A stretch of 64,000 nt of DNA, taken from positions 3,100,001-3,164,000 of the forward strand of contig NZ_CP079105.1 of NCBI RefSeq assembly GCF_019285775.1. Direction: 5' to 3'. The notes under the pieces are model-generated. The model did no database searches, was not told the origin of the DNA, and saw nothing but the letters and a program-made list of their open reading frames with translations. Each line of letters begins with the position of its first letter. Within the stretch, counting starts at the first letter, position 1. Positions 39,505 to 47,664 of the stretch are shown here, piece after piece. Position numbers and translations under genes: made by a program. The stretch comes from Skermania piniformis (GTDB taxonomy: Bacteria; Actinomycetota; Actinomycetes; Mycobacteriales; Mycobacteriaceae).

Positions 39505-39615
39505 ATGGGCCCGAATCAGATCATGCAACTGCTTACCGACTTCGGTGCCATGGTCGGCGCCATGCTGCCGCGGTCCGGCGACCTGCTCGGCTCCTGGCTG
39601 TCGCTGCTGCACTGA
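39505..39615 (+). CDS. 36-residue hydrophobic peptide, second of a tandem paralogous pair
   Basis: 36 residues, MGPNQIMQLLTDFGAMVG then AMLPRSGDLLGSWLSLLH. AGGA lies 5 nt before the ATG. Same length as the 39307 peptide, with the GAMLPR and LLGS blocks in the same positions, so the ORFs are paralogs and not chance. It starts 87 bp after the first peptide's stop, and both precede rplY. Immediately after the stop there are short imperfect repeats around CTGCTGCACTGA, perhaps from local duplication. Function unknown. Confidence 0.72.
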   Translation: MGPNQIMQLLTDFGAMVGAMLPRSGDLLGSWLSLLH

Positions 39616-39709
39616 CACTGTCGCTGCGGCCCTGACGCTGGCACTGCTGCACTGAGGCCGTCGACGCGGCTGCCGAACCCCGGTCGGTGCCCGATGTCGA
39701 CGGATCAGG

Positions 39710-39715
39710 CATAAT
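39710..39715 (+). promoter_or_regulatory. Candidate -10 box (CATAAT) upstream of rplY
   Basis: CATAAT stands in an otherwise GC-rich gap about 150 nt before the rplY start. It would give a long leader. No convincing -35 is seen. Confidence 0.3.
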
Positions 39716-39866
39716 CGGCGGCGTTGTCTCGGCGAGGGCTCCGTCCGAATGGACGATGACCGTTATCGACGCGGCGCGGCTGTCGACGGGCTCCGGCTCA
39801 TCTCTCCCGGCTGTGCTCGTCGCCGGGGCGCAGTGCAACCCACCGACAGAGAAGAGAGTCGCGCCG

Positions 39867-40493
39867 ATGCCCGAGGTCAATCGTCTGACCGCTCAGGTCC
39901 GCACCGAGTTCGGTAAGGGAGCGGCTCGCCGTGCCCGCCGGGCCGGGAGCGTGCCGGCGGTGCTGTACGGCCACCAGTCCGATCCTCGGCACCTCGCGCT
40001 GAATGCTCAGGCGTTCGCCCGCGTGTTGCGGGAAAACGGCACCAACGCGGTGCTGACCCTCGACATCGAGGGAAGCGAGCAGCTGGCACTGACCAAGGCG
40101 GTCGTGGTCCATCCCATCCGCCGCTACATCGAGCACGCCGACCTACTGGTGATCAAGCGCGGTGAGAAGGTCGTCGTCGACGTCCCGGTCACGGTGGCCG
40201 GGGAGCCCGGGCCGGATGCGATCGTCGCCCAGGATCAGACCACCGTCTCGATCGAAGCCGACGCACTGCGCATCCCCGAAGCGATCGAGGTGTCCGTCGA
40301 GGGCGCCGAAGTCGGCACGCAGATTCTTGCCGGCGATCTGACCCTGCCGGCCGGCGCGACACTCCAGACCGACCCGGAGGCGTTGATCGTCAACATCATT
40401 GCGCCGCAAACCGACCCCGATCCAGCCGAGGAAAGCGGCGATGCCGAGGCGGCCGCCGAGTCGGACGAGTCCGGTTCGGACGAGTCGGCCTGA
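39867..40493 (+). CDS. rplY: 50S ribosomal protein L25 (TL5/CTC long form)
   Basis: A 208-residue L25/CTC family protein that binds 5S rRNA. N-terminal L25 domain: [71 protein letters not shown]-terminal CTC beta domain, then an acidic tail (about residues 182-208) rich in Glu, Asp, Ser and Ala. The start at ATG 39867 has AGAGAAGAGA upstream; an in-frame upstream extension to 39687 is not needed. Followed by pth as in mycobacteria. Confidence 0.95.
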   Translation: MPEVNRLTAQVRTEFGKGAARRARRAGSVPAVLYGHQSDPRHLALNAQAFARVLRENGTNAVLTLDIEGSEQLALTKAVVVHPIRRYIEHADLLVIKRGEKVVVDVPVTVAGEPGPDAIVAQDQTTVSIEADALRIPEAIEVSVEGAEVGTQILAGDLTLPAGATLQTDPEALIVNIIAPQTDPDPAEESGDAEAAAESDESGSDESA

Positions 40494-41074
40494 GCACGAT
40501 CGGACCTGCGCTCGTGGTCGGGCTCGGCAACCCCGGACCCGGCTACGAGCGCACCCGGCACAACGTCGGTTTCCTGGTGGTCGATCGGCTGGCCGAGCGG
40601 CTCGGCGAACGTTTCGGTGCGGACCGTCGCTCCGGTGCCGACCTGGTGCAGACCCGGCTGGCCGACCGGCGGGTATTGCTGGCCAAGCCGCGTAGCTACA
40701 TGAACACCTCGGGCCGCGCGGTCGGATTGCTCAGCCGATACTTCGCCGTGCCGGTCGGCGACGTCGTGGTGATACACGATGACCTGGATCTGGATGTCGG
40801 CGCCATCCGGCTCAAACAGGGCGGCGGCGAAGGCGGACACAACGGCCTGCGGTCGGTATCCGCCGCGCTGTCCGGCCGGGACTACCTCCGCGTCCGGGTC
40901 GGGATCGGGCGGCCGCCGGGCCGCAAGGATCCGGCGGCGTTCGTGCTGGAGCCGTTCAGCGCCGCCGAACGCAAGGAGCTGCCGATCACCGTGGAAGAGG
41001 CGGCCGACGCGGTGGAATTGCTGCTGCGCACCGATCTCGAAACAGCGCAGAACCAGGTACACCGCCGACCTTGA
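40490..41074 (+). CDS. pth: Peptidyl-tRNA hydrolase
   Basis: Releases peptides from stalled peptidyl-tRNA. Seen: [20 protein letters not shown] with the catalytic His, [35 protein letters not shown] (catalytic Asp), and [11 protein letters not shown]. Starting at CTG 40490 gives 194 residues, [16 protein letters not shown], and a CTGA overlap with the rplY stop. The first ATG/GTG/TTG-type start in frame is GTG 40514, which would begin MVGLGNPG and cut into the first beta strand. I prefer 40490 because homologs carry a few residues before LVVGL; the choice is uncertain. Confidence 0.9.
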   Translation: MSTIGPALVVGLGNPGPGYERTRHNVGFLVVDRLAERLGERFGADRRSGADLVQTRLADRRVLLAKPRSYMNTSGRAVGLLSRYFAVPVGDVVVIHDDLDLDVGAIRLKQGGGEGGHNGLRSVSAALSGRDYLRVRVGIGRPPGRKDPAAFVLEPFSAAERKELPITVEEAADAVELLLRTDLETAQNQVHRRP

Positions 41075-41138
41075 CGCCGCGTGGCCCGGCCGACCACGCG
41101 GGACCCGCAGCAGACGTCCCCGACCAGGAGAACCGTTC

Positions 41139-42734
41139 GTGTCCACCGCCGCCCTCGCGACCGAGACCGCCCGCCGCCGTACGTTCGCGGTGATCTCTCA
41201 TCCGGACGCGGGCAAGTCGACGCTGACCGAGGCGCTCGCGCTGCACGCGCGAGTGATCGCCGAGGCCGGCGCTATCCACGGCAAGGCCGGTCGCCGCGCC
41301 ACCGTCTCCGACTGGATGGAGATGGAAAAGGCGCGTGGGATCTCGGTCAGCTCCACCGCGCTGCAGTTCGAGTACGAATCATGCGTGATCAACCTGGTGG
41401 ACACGCCCGGCCACTCGGATTTCTCCGAAGACACCTATCGGGTACTCACCGCCGTCGACGCCGCGGTGATGCTGATCGATGCCGCCAAGGGCTTGGAGCC
41501 GCAGACACTGAAGCTGTTCCAGGTCTGCCGGCATCGCGGGATCCCGGTGATCACCGTGATCAACAAATGGGACCGGCCCGGTCGTGCACCCCTGGAGCTG
41601 CTGGACGAGATCGTCGATCGGATCGGGCTCACCCCGACCCCGCTCTATCTGCCGGTCGGCTCGGCCGGCGACTTCCGCGGACTGCTGCGCCGCGGGCCGG
41701 ACGGGCTGCCGGCCGAGTACATCCGGTTCACCCGGACCGCGGGCGGCGCGACCATCGCGCCGGAAGAATCGCTGGCCGTCGCCGACGCTGCCGAGCGCGA
41801 GGACGAAGCCTGGACGACTGCGGCCGAGGAGAGCGAGTTGCTCTCGGCGACCGGTCAGGACCACGATCAGGAACTGTTCCTGGCCGGGCACACCTCGCCG
41901 GTGATCTACGCCTCGGCAATGCTGAACTTCGGGGTACGTCAGCTGCTCGAAACACTGACCCGGCTGGCCCCGGCACCCGGACCCCGCATCGACGTCGGCG
42001 ACCGGCCCCGTCCGGTCACCGACCCGTTCAGCGCGGTGGTGTTCAAGGTGCAGGCCGGGATGGATTCCGCACACCGGGACCGGCTGGCGTTCATGCGGAT
42101 CGTCTCCGGGGAATTCGAGCGCGGCATGGTGGTCACCCACGCGCAGACCGGGCGTCCGTTCGCGACGAAGTACGCACTCACCGTGTTCGGTCGCGAGCGG
42201 TCCACCGTCGACACCGCCTATCCCGGGGATGTCGTCGGCTTGGTGAATGCCACTGCGCTGGCTCCGGGCGACACCCTGTACGTCGAACGGAAGGTGCAGT
42301 TCCCGCCGATCCCGTCGTTCGCCCCGGAACACTTCGCCACCATCCGGGCAGCGAGCCAGGGCAAGTACAAGCAGTTCCGCCGAGCGATCGATCAGCTCGA
42401 CGCCGAGCGGGTGGTGCAGGTGCTACGCAATGATGCTCGTGGTGACGCCGCGCCGGTGCTCGCCGCGGTCGGGCCGATGCAGTTCGAGGTGGTGACCGCA
42501 CGCTTGCACACCGAGTTCTCGGTCGAGACCCGGCTGGAACCGCTCGCCTACACGATCGCCCGCCGGACCGACGCCGGGTCCGCCGGCGAACTGGACCGGC
42601 AACGCGGGGTCGAGGTGTTCACCCGGACCGATGGCGTGGTCCTCGCCCTGTTCAGCGACAAATGGCGGTTGCAGTACATCACCAAGGAGCTCCCCCACCT
42701 CACCCTGGAACCACTGGTCGCCGCCGCCGACTGA
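41139..42734 (+). CDS. prfC: Peptide chain release factor 3
   Basis: A 531-residue translational GTPase that recycles RF1/RF2 from the ribosome. Seen: the G1 loop SHPDAGKSTLTEALAL (about residues 20-35), KARGISVSSTALQFEY (switch I), DTPGHSDFSEDTYRVL (G3), INKWDRPGRAPLELLDE (G4), and domains II-III with GMVVTHAQTGRPFATKYAL and GPMQFEVVTARLHTEF. Start is GTG 41139 with AGGAG upstream. RF3 is not universal in Mycobacteriales; here it directly follows pth. Confidence 0.93.
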   Translation: MSTAALATETARRRTFAVISHPDAGKSTLTEALALHARVIAEAGAIHGKAGRRATVSDWMEMEKARGISVSSTALQFEYESCVINLVDTPGHSDFSEDTYRVLTAVDAAVMLIDAAKGLEPQTLKLFQVCRHRGIPVITVINKWDRPGRAPLELLDEIVDRIGLTPTPLYLPVGSAGDFRGLLRRGPDGLPAEYIRFTRTAGGATIAPEESLAVADAAEREDEAWTTAAEESELLSATGQDHDQELFLAGHTSPVIYASAMLNFGVRQLLETLTRLAPAPGPRIDVGDRPRPVTDPFSAVVFKVQAGMDSAHRDRLAFMRIVSGEFERGMVVTHAQTGRPFATKYALTVFGRERSTVDTAYPGDVVGLVNATALAPGDTLYVERKVQFPPIPSFAPEHFATIRAASQGKYKQFRRAIDQLDAERVVQVLRNDARGDAAPVLAAVGPMQFEVVTARLHTEFSVETRLEPLAYTIARRTDAGSAGELDRQRGVEVFTRTDGVVLALFSDKWRLQYITKELPHLTLEPLVAAAD

Positions 42735-42747
42735 CCGCAGCACCGGC

Positions 42748-43254
42748 TCAACCGAGCGGCCCCTCCGGGTCGGGCGTCGCGGCCGCCCACCGGTTGGCGG
42801 TGAGCCGGTAGCCGGGCAGGTCGCCGAGCGAGATCACCATCTCGAACGTGCGCTCGTAGCCGGTGTGCGCGATGCGCCAGCGCCCGTCGGAGTCGCGGAC
42901 ATAACGGTCGCTGTAATACGCGGCGCCGCGCAACAACATGTTGTGTTCCGGGATGAGCACGCTGTCGGACAGGTACCAGACGCCGGTGGCCTGATCCCCC
43001 GCGACATCGATCTCCGGATGATCACACCGGTGTTCGGTAATCACGTTCGGGCCCAACGTGTTCCGCATGAAGGTAAGCAACGCCTCGCGGGACTCGAACT
43101 GGAGGTAGTCGCTGTAGGTGGCGGTCGCTTCCGGAATCAGCGTCTCGGCGAACTCGTCCCACGACTTCGTATCCAGGGCACGCAGATACCGGTACTTGAG
43201 TCGGCTGATCGCGGCCACCGCGACCAACTCATCGATGCTCGACAGCTCGCTCAT
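42748..43254 (-). CDS. SnoaL-like / NTF2-fold protein
   Basis: A 168-residue NTF2-like protein of the SnoaL_4 type. Seen: ELVAVAAISRLKYRYLRALD, DEFAETLIPEATATYSDYL, LLTFMRNTLGPNVITEHRCD, HPEIDVAGDQATGVWYLSD and YYSDRYVRDSDGRWRIAHTG. Members serve as ketosteroid isomerase-like or polyketide cyclase-like enzymes, many without known reactions. The start is ATG 43254 (GTG at 43266 also in frame). It is the first gene of the accessory region after prfC, to which it converges. Confidence 0.78.
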   Translation of the reverse strand: MSELSSIDELVAVAAISRLKYRYLRALDTKSWDEFAETLIPEATATYSDYLQFESREALLTFMRNTLGPNVITEHRCDHPEIDVAGDQATGVWYLSDSVLIPEHNMLLRGAAYYSDRYVRDSDGRWRIAHTGYERTFEMVISLGDLPGYRLTANRWAAATPDPEGPLG

Positions 43255-43336
43255 CACCGACACCACCCAACCGGGGTCATGGGACTACGATCCCACCCCG
43301 CAGCTGTGCGCGTACGGCGATTTGTCGGGAACCCGC

Positions 43337-44125
43337 TCAGTTCGCCTCGTGCCGTGACTCCAAGGTGAAGCACGCAGCGCAGAACTCTCGCCCGAAGTCG
43401 GTCAGCACCAAGCTCTTCCGGATCACCTTCGGCGACCGGCCGGCTTGCTTCATCGCGGCGTCCACGTTCGGTTGCACTTCCAACACCATGTACCTGCTCA
43501 GCACGACCGGGTCGTCCGAGATCTCCACCAGACCGAGTCGCTTCAGGTTGATCAGATACGAGCTGGATCGATCCAGATGCCGGACACCGGACTGTTCCGG
43601 AACCGAGGTCAGATTGCCGGCGACGAGCTCGGATCCGATGCCGAGCGGTCGAAAGGTACGTACGTCGACGCTGGGCTGTGGACCACTCTGGGCGAGGAAG
43701 CGCAGGATTCGAGCCTCGTCCGGGGCCAGTTCGTCGAGCATGTGGTCGAACGCCGGATGGACCTCTTCGGTGAAGTACACGTCCGCGGATCGGGCGAGCA
43801 ACGCATCGCCGCGCTGCCGCAACTCGGCCGGGCCCCGGGCCGACACGCCCGGCTCGTTCACCGATTGCTCCACCGGCACATAGCTCACCACCTGACGCAT
43901 TGCCGCTTCCAGTCGGGCCGAATCGTCCGGCGGAACCACCGCACCGACCATCTGCCTACTGGCCTCCACGGCCGTCTCGGCCGCCCACTCGGCGGTCCGC
44001 GCGGCCACGCCGGCTACCTGCCCCACCGCCCGAAGGGCATCCCACAGCAGGCGCCGCTCGCCCTGGGGCCGCGCCGGGCTGCGGTCGCCGTTCACCGCGA
44101 GCTCGCGCTTACGCTCCTCCGCCAC
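43337..44125 (-). CDS. Abi_alpha (DUF4393)-like protein, copy 1
   Basis: A 262-residue protein paralogous to the one at 51899. The shared core is L-x-x-x-GDALLARSADVYFTEEVHPA (here) leading to DELAPDEARILRFLAQSGPQ and PSVDVRTFRPLGIGSELVAG. C-terminal SSSYLINLKRLGLVEISDD and the ending FCAACFTLE. This looks like the Abi_alpha / DUF4393 family, named after abortive-infection proteins; a defence role has not been shown for these actinobacterial members to my knowledge. The N-terminal part is Ala-rich and helical. Start is GTG 44125. Flanks a USP gene as in copy 2's region. Confidence 0.62.
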   Translation of the reverse strand: MAEERKRELAVNGDRSPARPQGERRLLWDALRAVGQVAGVAARTAEWAAETAVEASRQMVGAVVPPDDSARLEAAMRQVVSYVPVEQSVNEPGVSARGPAELRQRGDALLARSADVYFTEEVHPAFDHMLDELAPDEARILRFLAQSGPQPSVDVRTFRPLGIGSELVAGNLTSVPEQSGVRHLDRSSSYLINLKRLGLVEISDDPVVLSRYMVLEVQPNVDAAMKQAGRSPKVIRKSLVLTDFGREFCAACFTLESRHEAN

Positions 44126-44261
44126 GTCCCTACTCTTCTCCGCTAACGCATATCCGAGATCGCCTCTCGAACCTACTACCCGCCGACTGCAACGTTCGCC
44201 GATCGCGCGACGCCGGGGTACCGTCGATTCGTCGGGCGAGTCGAAGCTGGCAGGAGGTTAC

Positions 44262-45086
44262 ATGGTCGGCTATCCGGCGGTGCTCGTCGGTACCGAGGGT
44301 TCGCCATCCGGCGAGACCGCGGTTCGGCTGGCCGCCCAGATTGCGGCGCGAGCGGCGCTGCCGTTGACCGTGATAACGGTATGGGAAGACGAGACACCCG
44401 ACGGCAACGGTGATTTCGCCCACACCAAGGACGTCCGCCGGGACTACGCCTGGGCCACCCGGGTGGCCGAGGCGGCTCGGGCGGCCGCGATCGGGGCCGG
44501 GGTGACGACGGTGTCCGACCATCGGCCCAACGGCGGTGCCGCGGAGACGATCGCCGACCTCGCTCGGGACCACCCCGACGACCTGCTGGTACTCGGTCGC
44601 GCCGGACTGAGCCGACCGGTCAGCCGGTTGGCCGGCAGCGTCGCCAACCATCTGTCGCACAACAGCGAGGCCGACGTCCTGTTCGCCCACCGGCCACTGC
44701 CGGAGTCGGGGCCCGGCCGGATGGCGCTCGCCACCGACGGCTCGGCCGGCTCGCGAGAGGCCGTGCGCCGCGGTATACGCCTGATTCGGGCGATCGGCGG
44801 CCGGCCCGAGCTCCTCACGATCGCCAAGGACGAGGACGAAGGTAGCCGGCTGATCGCCGCGAGCGCCGCCGAGCTGGAACTGGACGAGCCGGACCTGCCG
44901 GTCGACCAGCGGATCGTGACCGGGCTGCTCCCGGGCCGAGTGCTGATCGAGGTCGCCGCAGACTACGACCTGCTGGTGATCGGCAACCGGAAGATGTCCG
45001 GGCGGGGCCGGCTGCTCGGCTCGGTCGCGAACAAGGTATCGCACGGTGCGCAGACCAACCTGCTGTTGGTGAACACGTCGAGCTGA
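44262..45086 (+). CDS. Tandem universal stress protein, copy 1
   Basis: A 274-residue protein with two USP domains. Domain 1: AVLVGTEGSPSGETAVRLAA (residues 6-25) and DLLVLGRAGLSRPVSRLAGS with VANHLSHNSEADVLF, the G-x2-G-x9-G-[ST] nucleotide pattern. Domain 2: GRMALATDGSAGSREAVRRG and DLLVIGNRKMSGRGRLLGSV with ANKVSHGAQTNLLLVN. It probably binds ATP and is induced by stress such as hypoxia, as family members in mycobacteria are. ATG at 44262 follows CAGGAGG. The gene faces the DUF6230 operon. Confidence 0.85.
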   Translation: MVGYPAVLVGTEGSPSGETAVRLAAQIAARAALPLTVITVWEDETPDGNGDFAHTKDVRRDYAWATRVAEAARAAAIGAGVTTVSDHRPNGGAAETIADLARDHPDDLLVLGRAGLSRPVSRLAGSVANHLSHNSEADVLFAHRPLPESGPGRMALATDGSAGSREAVRRGIRLIRAIGGRPELLTIAKDEDEGSRLIAASAAELELDEPDLPVDQRIVTGLLPGRVLIEVAADYDLLVIGNRKMSGRGRLLGSVANKVSHGAQTNLLLVNTSS

Positions 45087-45087
45087 G

Positions 45088-45726
45088 CTAGCCGGTGCAT
45101 TCCCGCTCCCCGAGCTCGAGCCGCGCCGAAAGGCCGGACAACTGGGCCGAGCTCAGCTGGCCACCGCGCACCCGATCCTGTGACCCGCTGTGGAACAAGC
45201 CGTCGGCGAGGATTCCCAGATCGTCGGGGCTGCCGCCGAGCGGCGCGGGCAGGCCGGGCACCGTCGCGTCCGCGGCGTTGATGTTGACCGTCACATTGCC
45301 GGTCAGCCGGACATTGCCGGCCAACGTCTGGGCGTCGAGGACGAGGCCGCGCACGGTTGCCGACGGAATCTCGATCCGCAGCGTCGCCGTCCGACCGAAC
45401 AACGACGCCTGCTGGGTCACACACATCCCCCGGACCTGGGCTTCGGCGACCCCGAGGCGCAATACCCGCTGCTGCGACACCGACCCGTCGAACGCCTTGA
45501 CCGGCTGGTCCACGGCGACGATCGCCGCGGGACCGCCGGTCACCTCCGCGACGGACAGGCCGAGCGTGCCCGCCTGCGTCGTGTAGCCGGCGCTCCACAC
45601 GCCGTGCACCAGCGCGGTGCCCATCACACCGACCACGAGCAGGGCCGGCAGCAACACCAGGACGGTCCGACCCCAGCGGGTGCCGTAGCGGCGGTCGTCG
45701 GCACCGGCGGCCGGCCCGGTGATCAC
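45088..45726 (-). CDS. DUF6230-like membrane-anchored protein, copy 1
   Basis: A 212-residue protein with one N-terminal TM (VLVLLPALLVVGVMGTALVH, about residues 20-40) and an extracytoplasmic part. It shares with the copies at 46903 and 48694 the pattern RYGTRW-TM-G, VRGMCVTQQASLFGRTATLR (compare LCGIVQQSLFGQTVSLQ), VLDAQTLAGNVRLTGNVTV and a C-terminal GLPAPLGGSPDDLGILADGL. It resembles the DUF6230 proteins of Streptomyces that databases sometimes label cholesterol esterase without evidence. No catalytic Ser motif seen. GTG at 45726 overlaps the previous stop. Last gene of a four-gene operon. Confidence 0.68.
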   Translation of the reverse strand: MITGPAAGADDRRYGTRWGRTVLVLLPALLVVGVMGTALVHGVWSAGYTTQAGTLGLSVAEVTGGPAAIVAVDQPVKAFDGSVSQQRVLRLGVAEAQVRGMCVTQQASLFGRTATLRIEIPSATVRGLVLDAQTLAGNVRLTGNVTVNINAADATVPGLPAPLGGSPDDLGILADGLFHSGSQDRVRGGQLSSAQLSGLSARLELGERECTG

Positions 45727-46481
45727 GAACCCACCTGGAGCAACGAGCGCGGCAGGATGAACGACCCGACACCGGCCGAGTTGCGTACCTTGACCGCCCA
45801 CACCGAGATATCGGCGGCCCCGGCCTCGAGCTTGCCGTCCGGCAGCGGTACCCCGTTCGCCAGGAACACACCGACCAGCGGCAGCAACGGCGCCGCCGGC
45901 ACACACGGGCCGACGGTGGCCAGCGGACCGGCGACGGCCGGCGCGAAGGCATCGTCGATCATCTGCAGAACCTGGTCCAACGCCCCGCCGAAGACGCCGG
46001 CATAGCCGATCGCGAGCTGCTGGAAAAGTTGCGGCGTCACACAGAGTTGCAGTGCGTGGATCTGGATCCAGAGATCGACGACGGCGTCCGGGCCACTTCC
46101 TGCAGCCGCGGCGTCGGCGCCGGCCCCCTGGTTGGCGATGGTGATCGTCGTACCGCCGCTGGGCACGGTGATCGACAGGTTGTCCAGCTCGATCCGGGAC
46201 ACCTTCAGGTAGATCGTGTCCGGTGGCGACATGGTGCCGTTCGCCAGCGCGATCGGCGAGCCGGTGACCAGGGCGGTGGGCTTGATCAGCCGGATCCGAT
46301 CGGCGAACAGCCGCAACGCGGTCGGGGCCGGGAGAAAATCCGGTTGTGCGGCCGGCAACGACGGGGCCGGGGCCGTCCGACCACCACCCGCCGCGGCGCT
46401 CGACCCGACACAGGTGACCACGCCGACCAGGACCGACAGCGCAATCAGCAGCGCCCGGCGGCCGGTTCGGAATTCGATCAC
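45723..46481 (-). CDS. Secreted protein of unknown family
   Basis: 252 residues. The start is GTG 46481, overlapping the previous stop (GTGA). A signal peptide MIEFRTGRRALLIALSVLVG leads to an Ala-rich cleavage region near residue 30. The mature part has APTALRLFADRIRLIKPTAL, YLKVSRIELDNLSITVPSG and ALQLCVTPQLFQQLAIGYAG with two Cys, and the C-terminal PLVGVFLANGVPLPDGKLEA. I do not recognise the family. Its place between DUF6114-like and DUF6230-like genes, all in one overlapping operon, suggests that it works with them at the membrane. Confidence 0.6.
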   Translation of the reverse strand: MIEFRTGRRALLIALSVLVGVVTCVGSSAAAGGGRTAPAPSLPAAQPDFLPAPTALRLFADRIRLIKPTALVTGSPIALANGTMSPPDTIYLKVSRIELDNLSITVPSGGTTITIANQGAGADAAAAGSGPDAVVDLWIQIHALQLCVTPQLFQQLAIGYAGVFGGALDQVLQMIDDAFAPAVAGPLATVGPCVPAAPLLPLVGVFLANGVPLPDGKLEAGAADISVWAVKVRNSAGVGSFILPRSLLQVGS

Positions 46482-46909
46482 GTCGACGCCGAGCCGTCCA
46501 GCAGGGCCGGCACCGCGTCCGGGGTCGGATCCGGTTGCCGCGGTGGTTTCGGCCCCCACCCGATCGCCATCGCGCCGCCGACGACTCCGGCCAGCATCCC
46601 GATGAACAGCCCGCCGAGGTTGGCCGCGATCAGCGAGCCGATCGCGAACAGGATGCCGATCGCTCCGGCGACATACCGTTGCGACGGGGCGAACCAGACG
46701 AACAACCCACAGACCGCCATCCCGCCACCGGTGAGCCAGCCGCCGGCGCCGGCGAAACCCTGGGTCGACACGAGCTGCCAACCCACCGCTCCGGTACGCA
46801 GCACCAACCAGCCGCCGACGATCAGCCACAATCCGGCCCAGAACGGTCGGGTCCGCCGAAACGCGCGGAACCAGACCCAGCCACGGTGCAGGTGGCTCCG
46901 AATCAGCAC
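46478..46909 (-). CDS. DUF6114-like four-TM membrane protein, copy 1
   Basis: 143 residues. Seen: an N-terminal W-R-rich cytoplasmic start FRRTRPFWAGLWLIVGGWLV, then GGMAVCGLFVWFAPSQRYVA and GILFAIGSLIAANLGGLFIG, and the final GMLAGVVGGAMAIGWGPKPP, about four membrane segments. The block FxWF-x-PSQR and N-L-GG-F-I-G-M-x-AGIVGG is shared with copy 2 at 48272. It fits DUF6114 of Streptomyces, which pairs with DUF6230. GTG 46909 overlaps the preceding gene by 7 nt. Confidence 0.7.
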   Translation of the reverse strand: MLIRSHLHRGWVWFRAFRRTRPFWAGLWLIVGGWLVLRTGAVGWQLVSTQGFAGAGGWLTGGGMAVCGLFVWFAPSQRYVAGAIGILFAIGSLIAANLGGLFIGMLAGVVGGAMAIGWGPKPPRQPDPTPDAVPALLDGSAST

Positions 46910-47661
46910 GCCACGTCTCCGCGGTGCAACGACGCGGCGAAGTCGGGCGCCTTGAGCGCGCCCAGAATCGACGCGCCGACTGCCTTGGCCTTCAGGTCGT
47001 TGAGCACTGCGGTGCCGTTGCTGACGTCCAGGCCGAAACCACCCGGCTGCCCGCCGAGACTCTGCCCGGCCACGGACACCTCGTCCGCCGAACGGCCCAG
47101 AGTCGCATTGGTCAGCTCGGTCTGGCCCGCGCTCAGCTCGGTGACCAGGAATTCGATCCCGCTGCCCTGACCTACCCCACCGGCTGCGGCGACGATCTGC
47201 AGCGACACGGTCTGTCCGAACAAGGACTGCTGCACGATCCCGCAGAGGCCGTCGATCTCCGCGTTTCCGAGCGCGGCCTTGACGACCGGCTCCACCCCGG
47301 TCCCGCCGTCGGGGTACCGCATGTCGGTGGTCACCATCACGATGCCGAGCCCTTGGGCATTCACGCTTCTGACGTTCAGGTCCAGCGGTTGCGACCCGAC
47401 GGTGAAGTTGGCCGCGAGCACCCCCCGGACGATCCCGGCACCGACGAAGCCGGCGGCAAGCATCGCCGGCAGCAACACGACGGCGCTGCGCCGCCACCGC
47501 GTGCCGTACGGCGTTCCGCTCGTCGCCTCGTCCCGCATCCGGCGAGTCCGGAGTGCGACGGCGGCGGTCGCTCGGTCCCGGATTCTGCGCGCTCTTCGGG
47601 TCGACGCGCCTACGATGCGACCCATACGACCATCATCATCACCATCGATCGACGAACTCAT
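46903..47661 (-). CDS. DUF6230-like membrane-anchored protein, copy 2
   Basis: 252 residues. N-terminal about 50 residues are acidic then Arg-rich (MSSSIDGDDDGRMGRIVGAS), then YGTRWRRSAVVLLPAMLAAG as TM, and an outer domain with NFTVGSQPLDLNVRSVNAQG, LCGIVQQSLFGQTVSLQIVA and GFGLDVSNGTAVLNDLKAKA. Two Cys in the LCG/VAC positions may pair. The ATG at 47661 is only 3 bp from the divergent signal peptidase ATG; ATG 47625 (MGRIVGAS) is an alternative start. First gene of the operon DUF6230-DUF6114-secreted-DUF6230. Confidence 0.68.
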   Translation of the reverse strand: MSSSIDGDDDGRMGRIVGASTRRARRIRDRATAAVALRTRRMRDEATSGTPYGTRWRRSAVVLLPAMLAAGFVGAGIVRGVLAANFTVGSQPLDLNVRSVNAQGLGIVMVTTDMRYPDGGTGVEPVVKAALGNAEIDGLCGIVQQSLFGQTVSLQIVAAAGGVGQGSGIEFLVTELSAGQTELTNATLGRSADEVSVAGQSLGGQPGGFGLDVSNGTAVLNDLKAKAVGASILGALKAPDFAASLHRGDVAC

Positions 47662-47664
47662 CGG

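Noticed and set aside
39616-39866. A third small peptide gene or a structured leader in the gap before rplY
   Set aside because: Only short imperfect repeats of CTGCTGCACTGA near its left end and a CATAAT box were found; no third GAMLPR-type ORF and no clear riboswitch fold.
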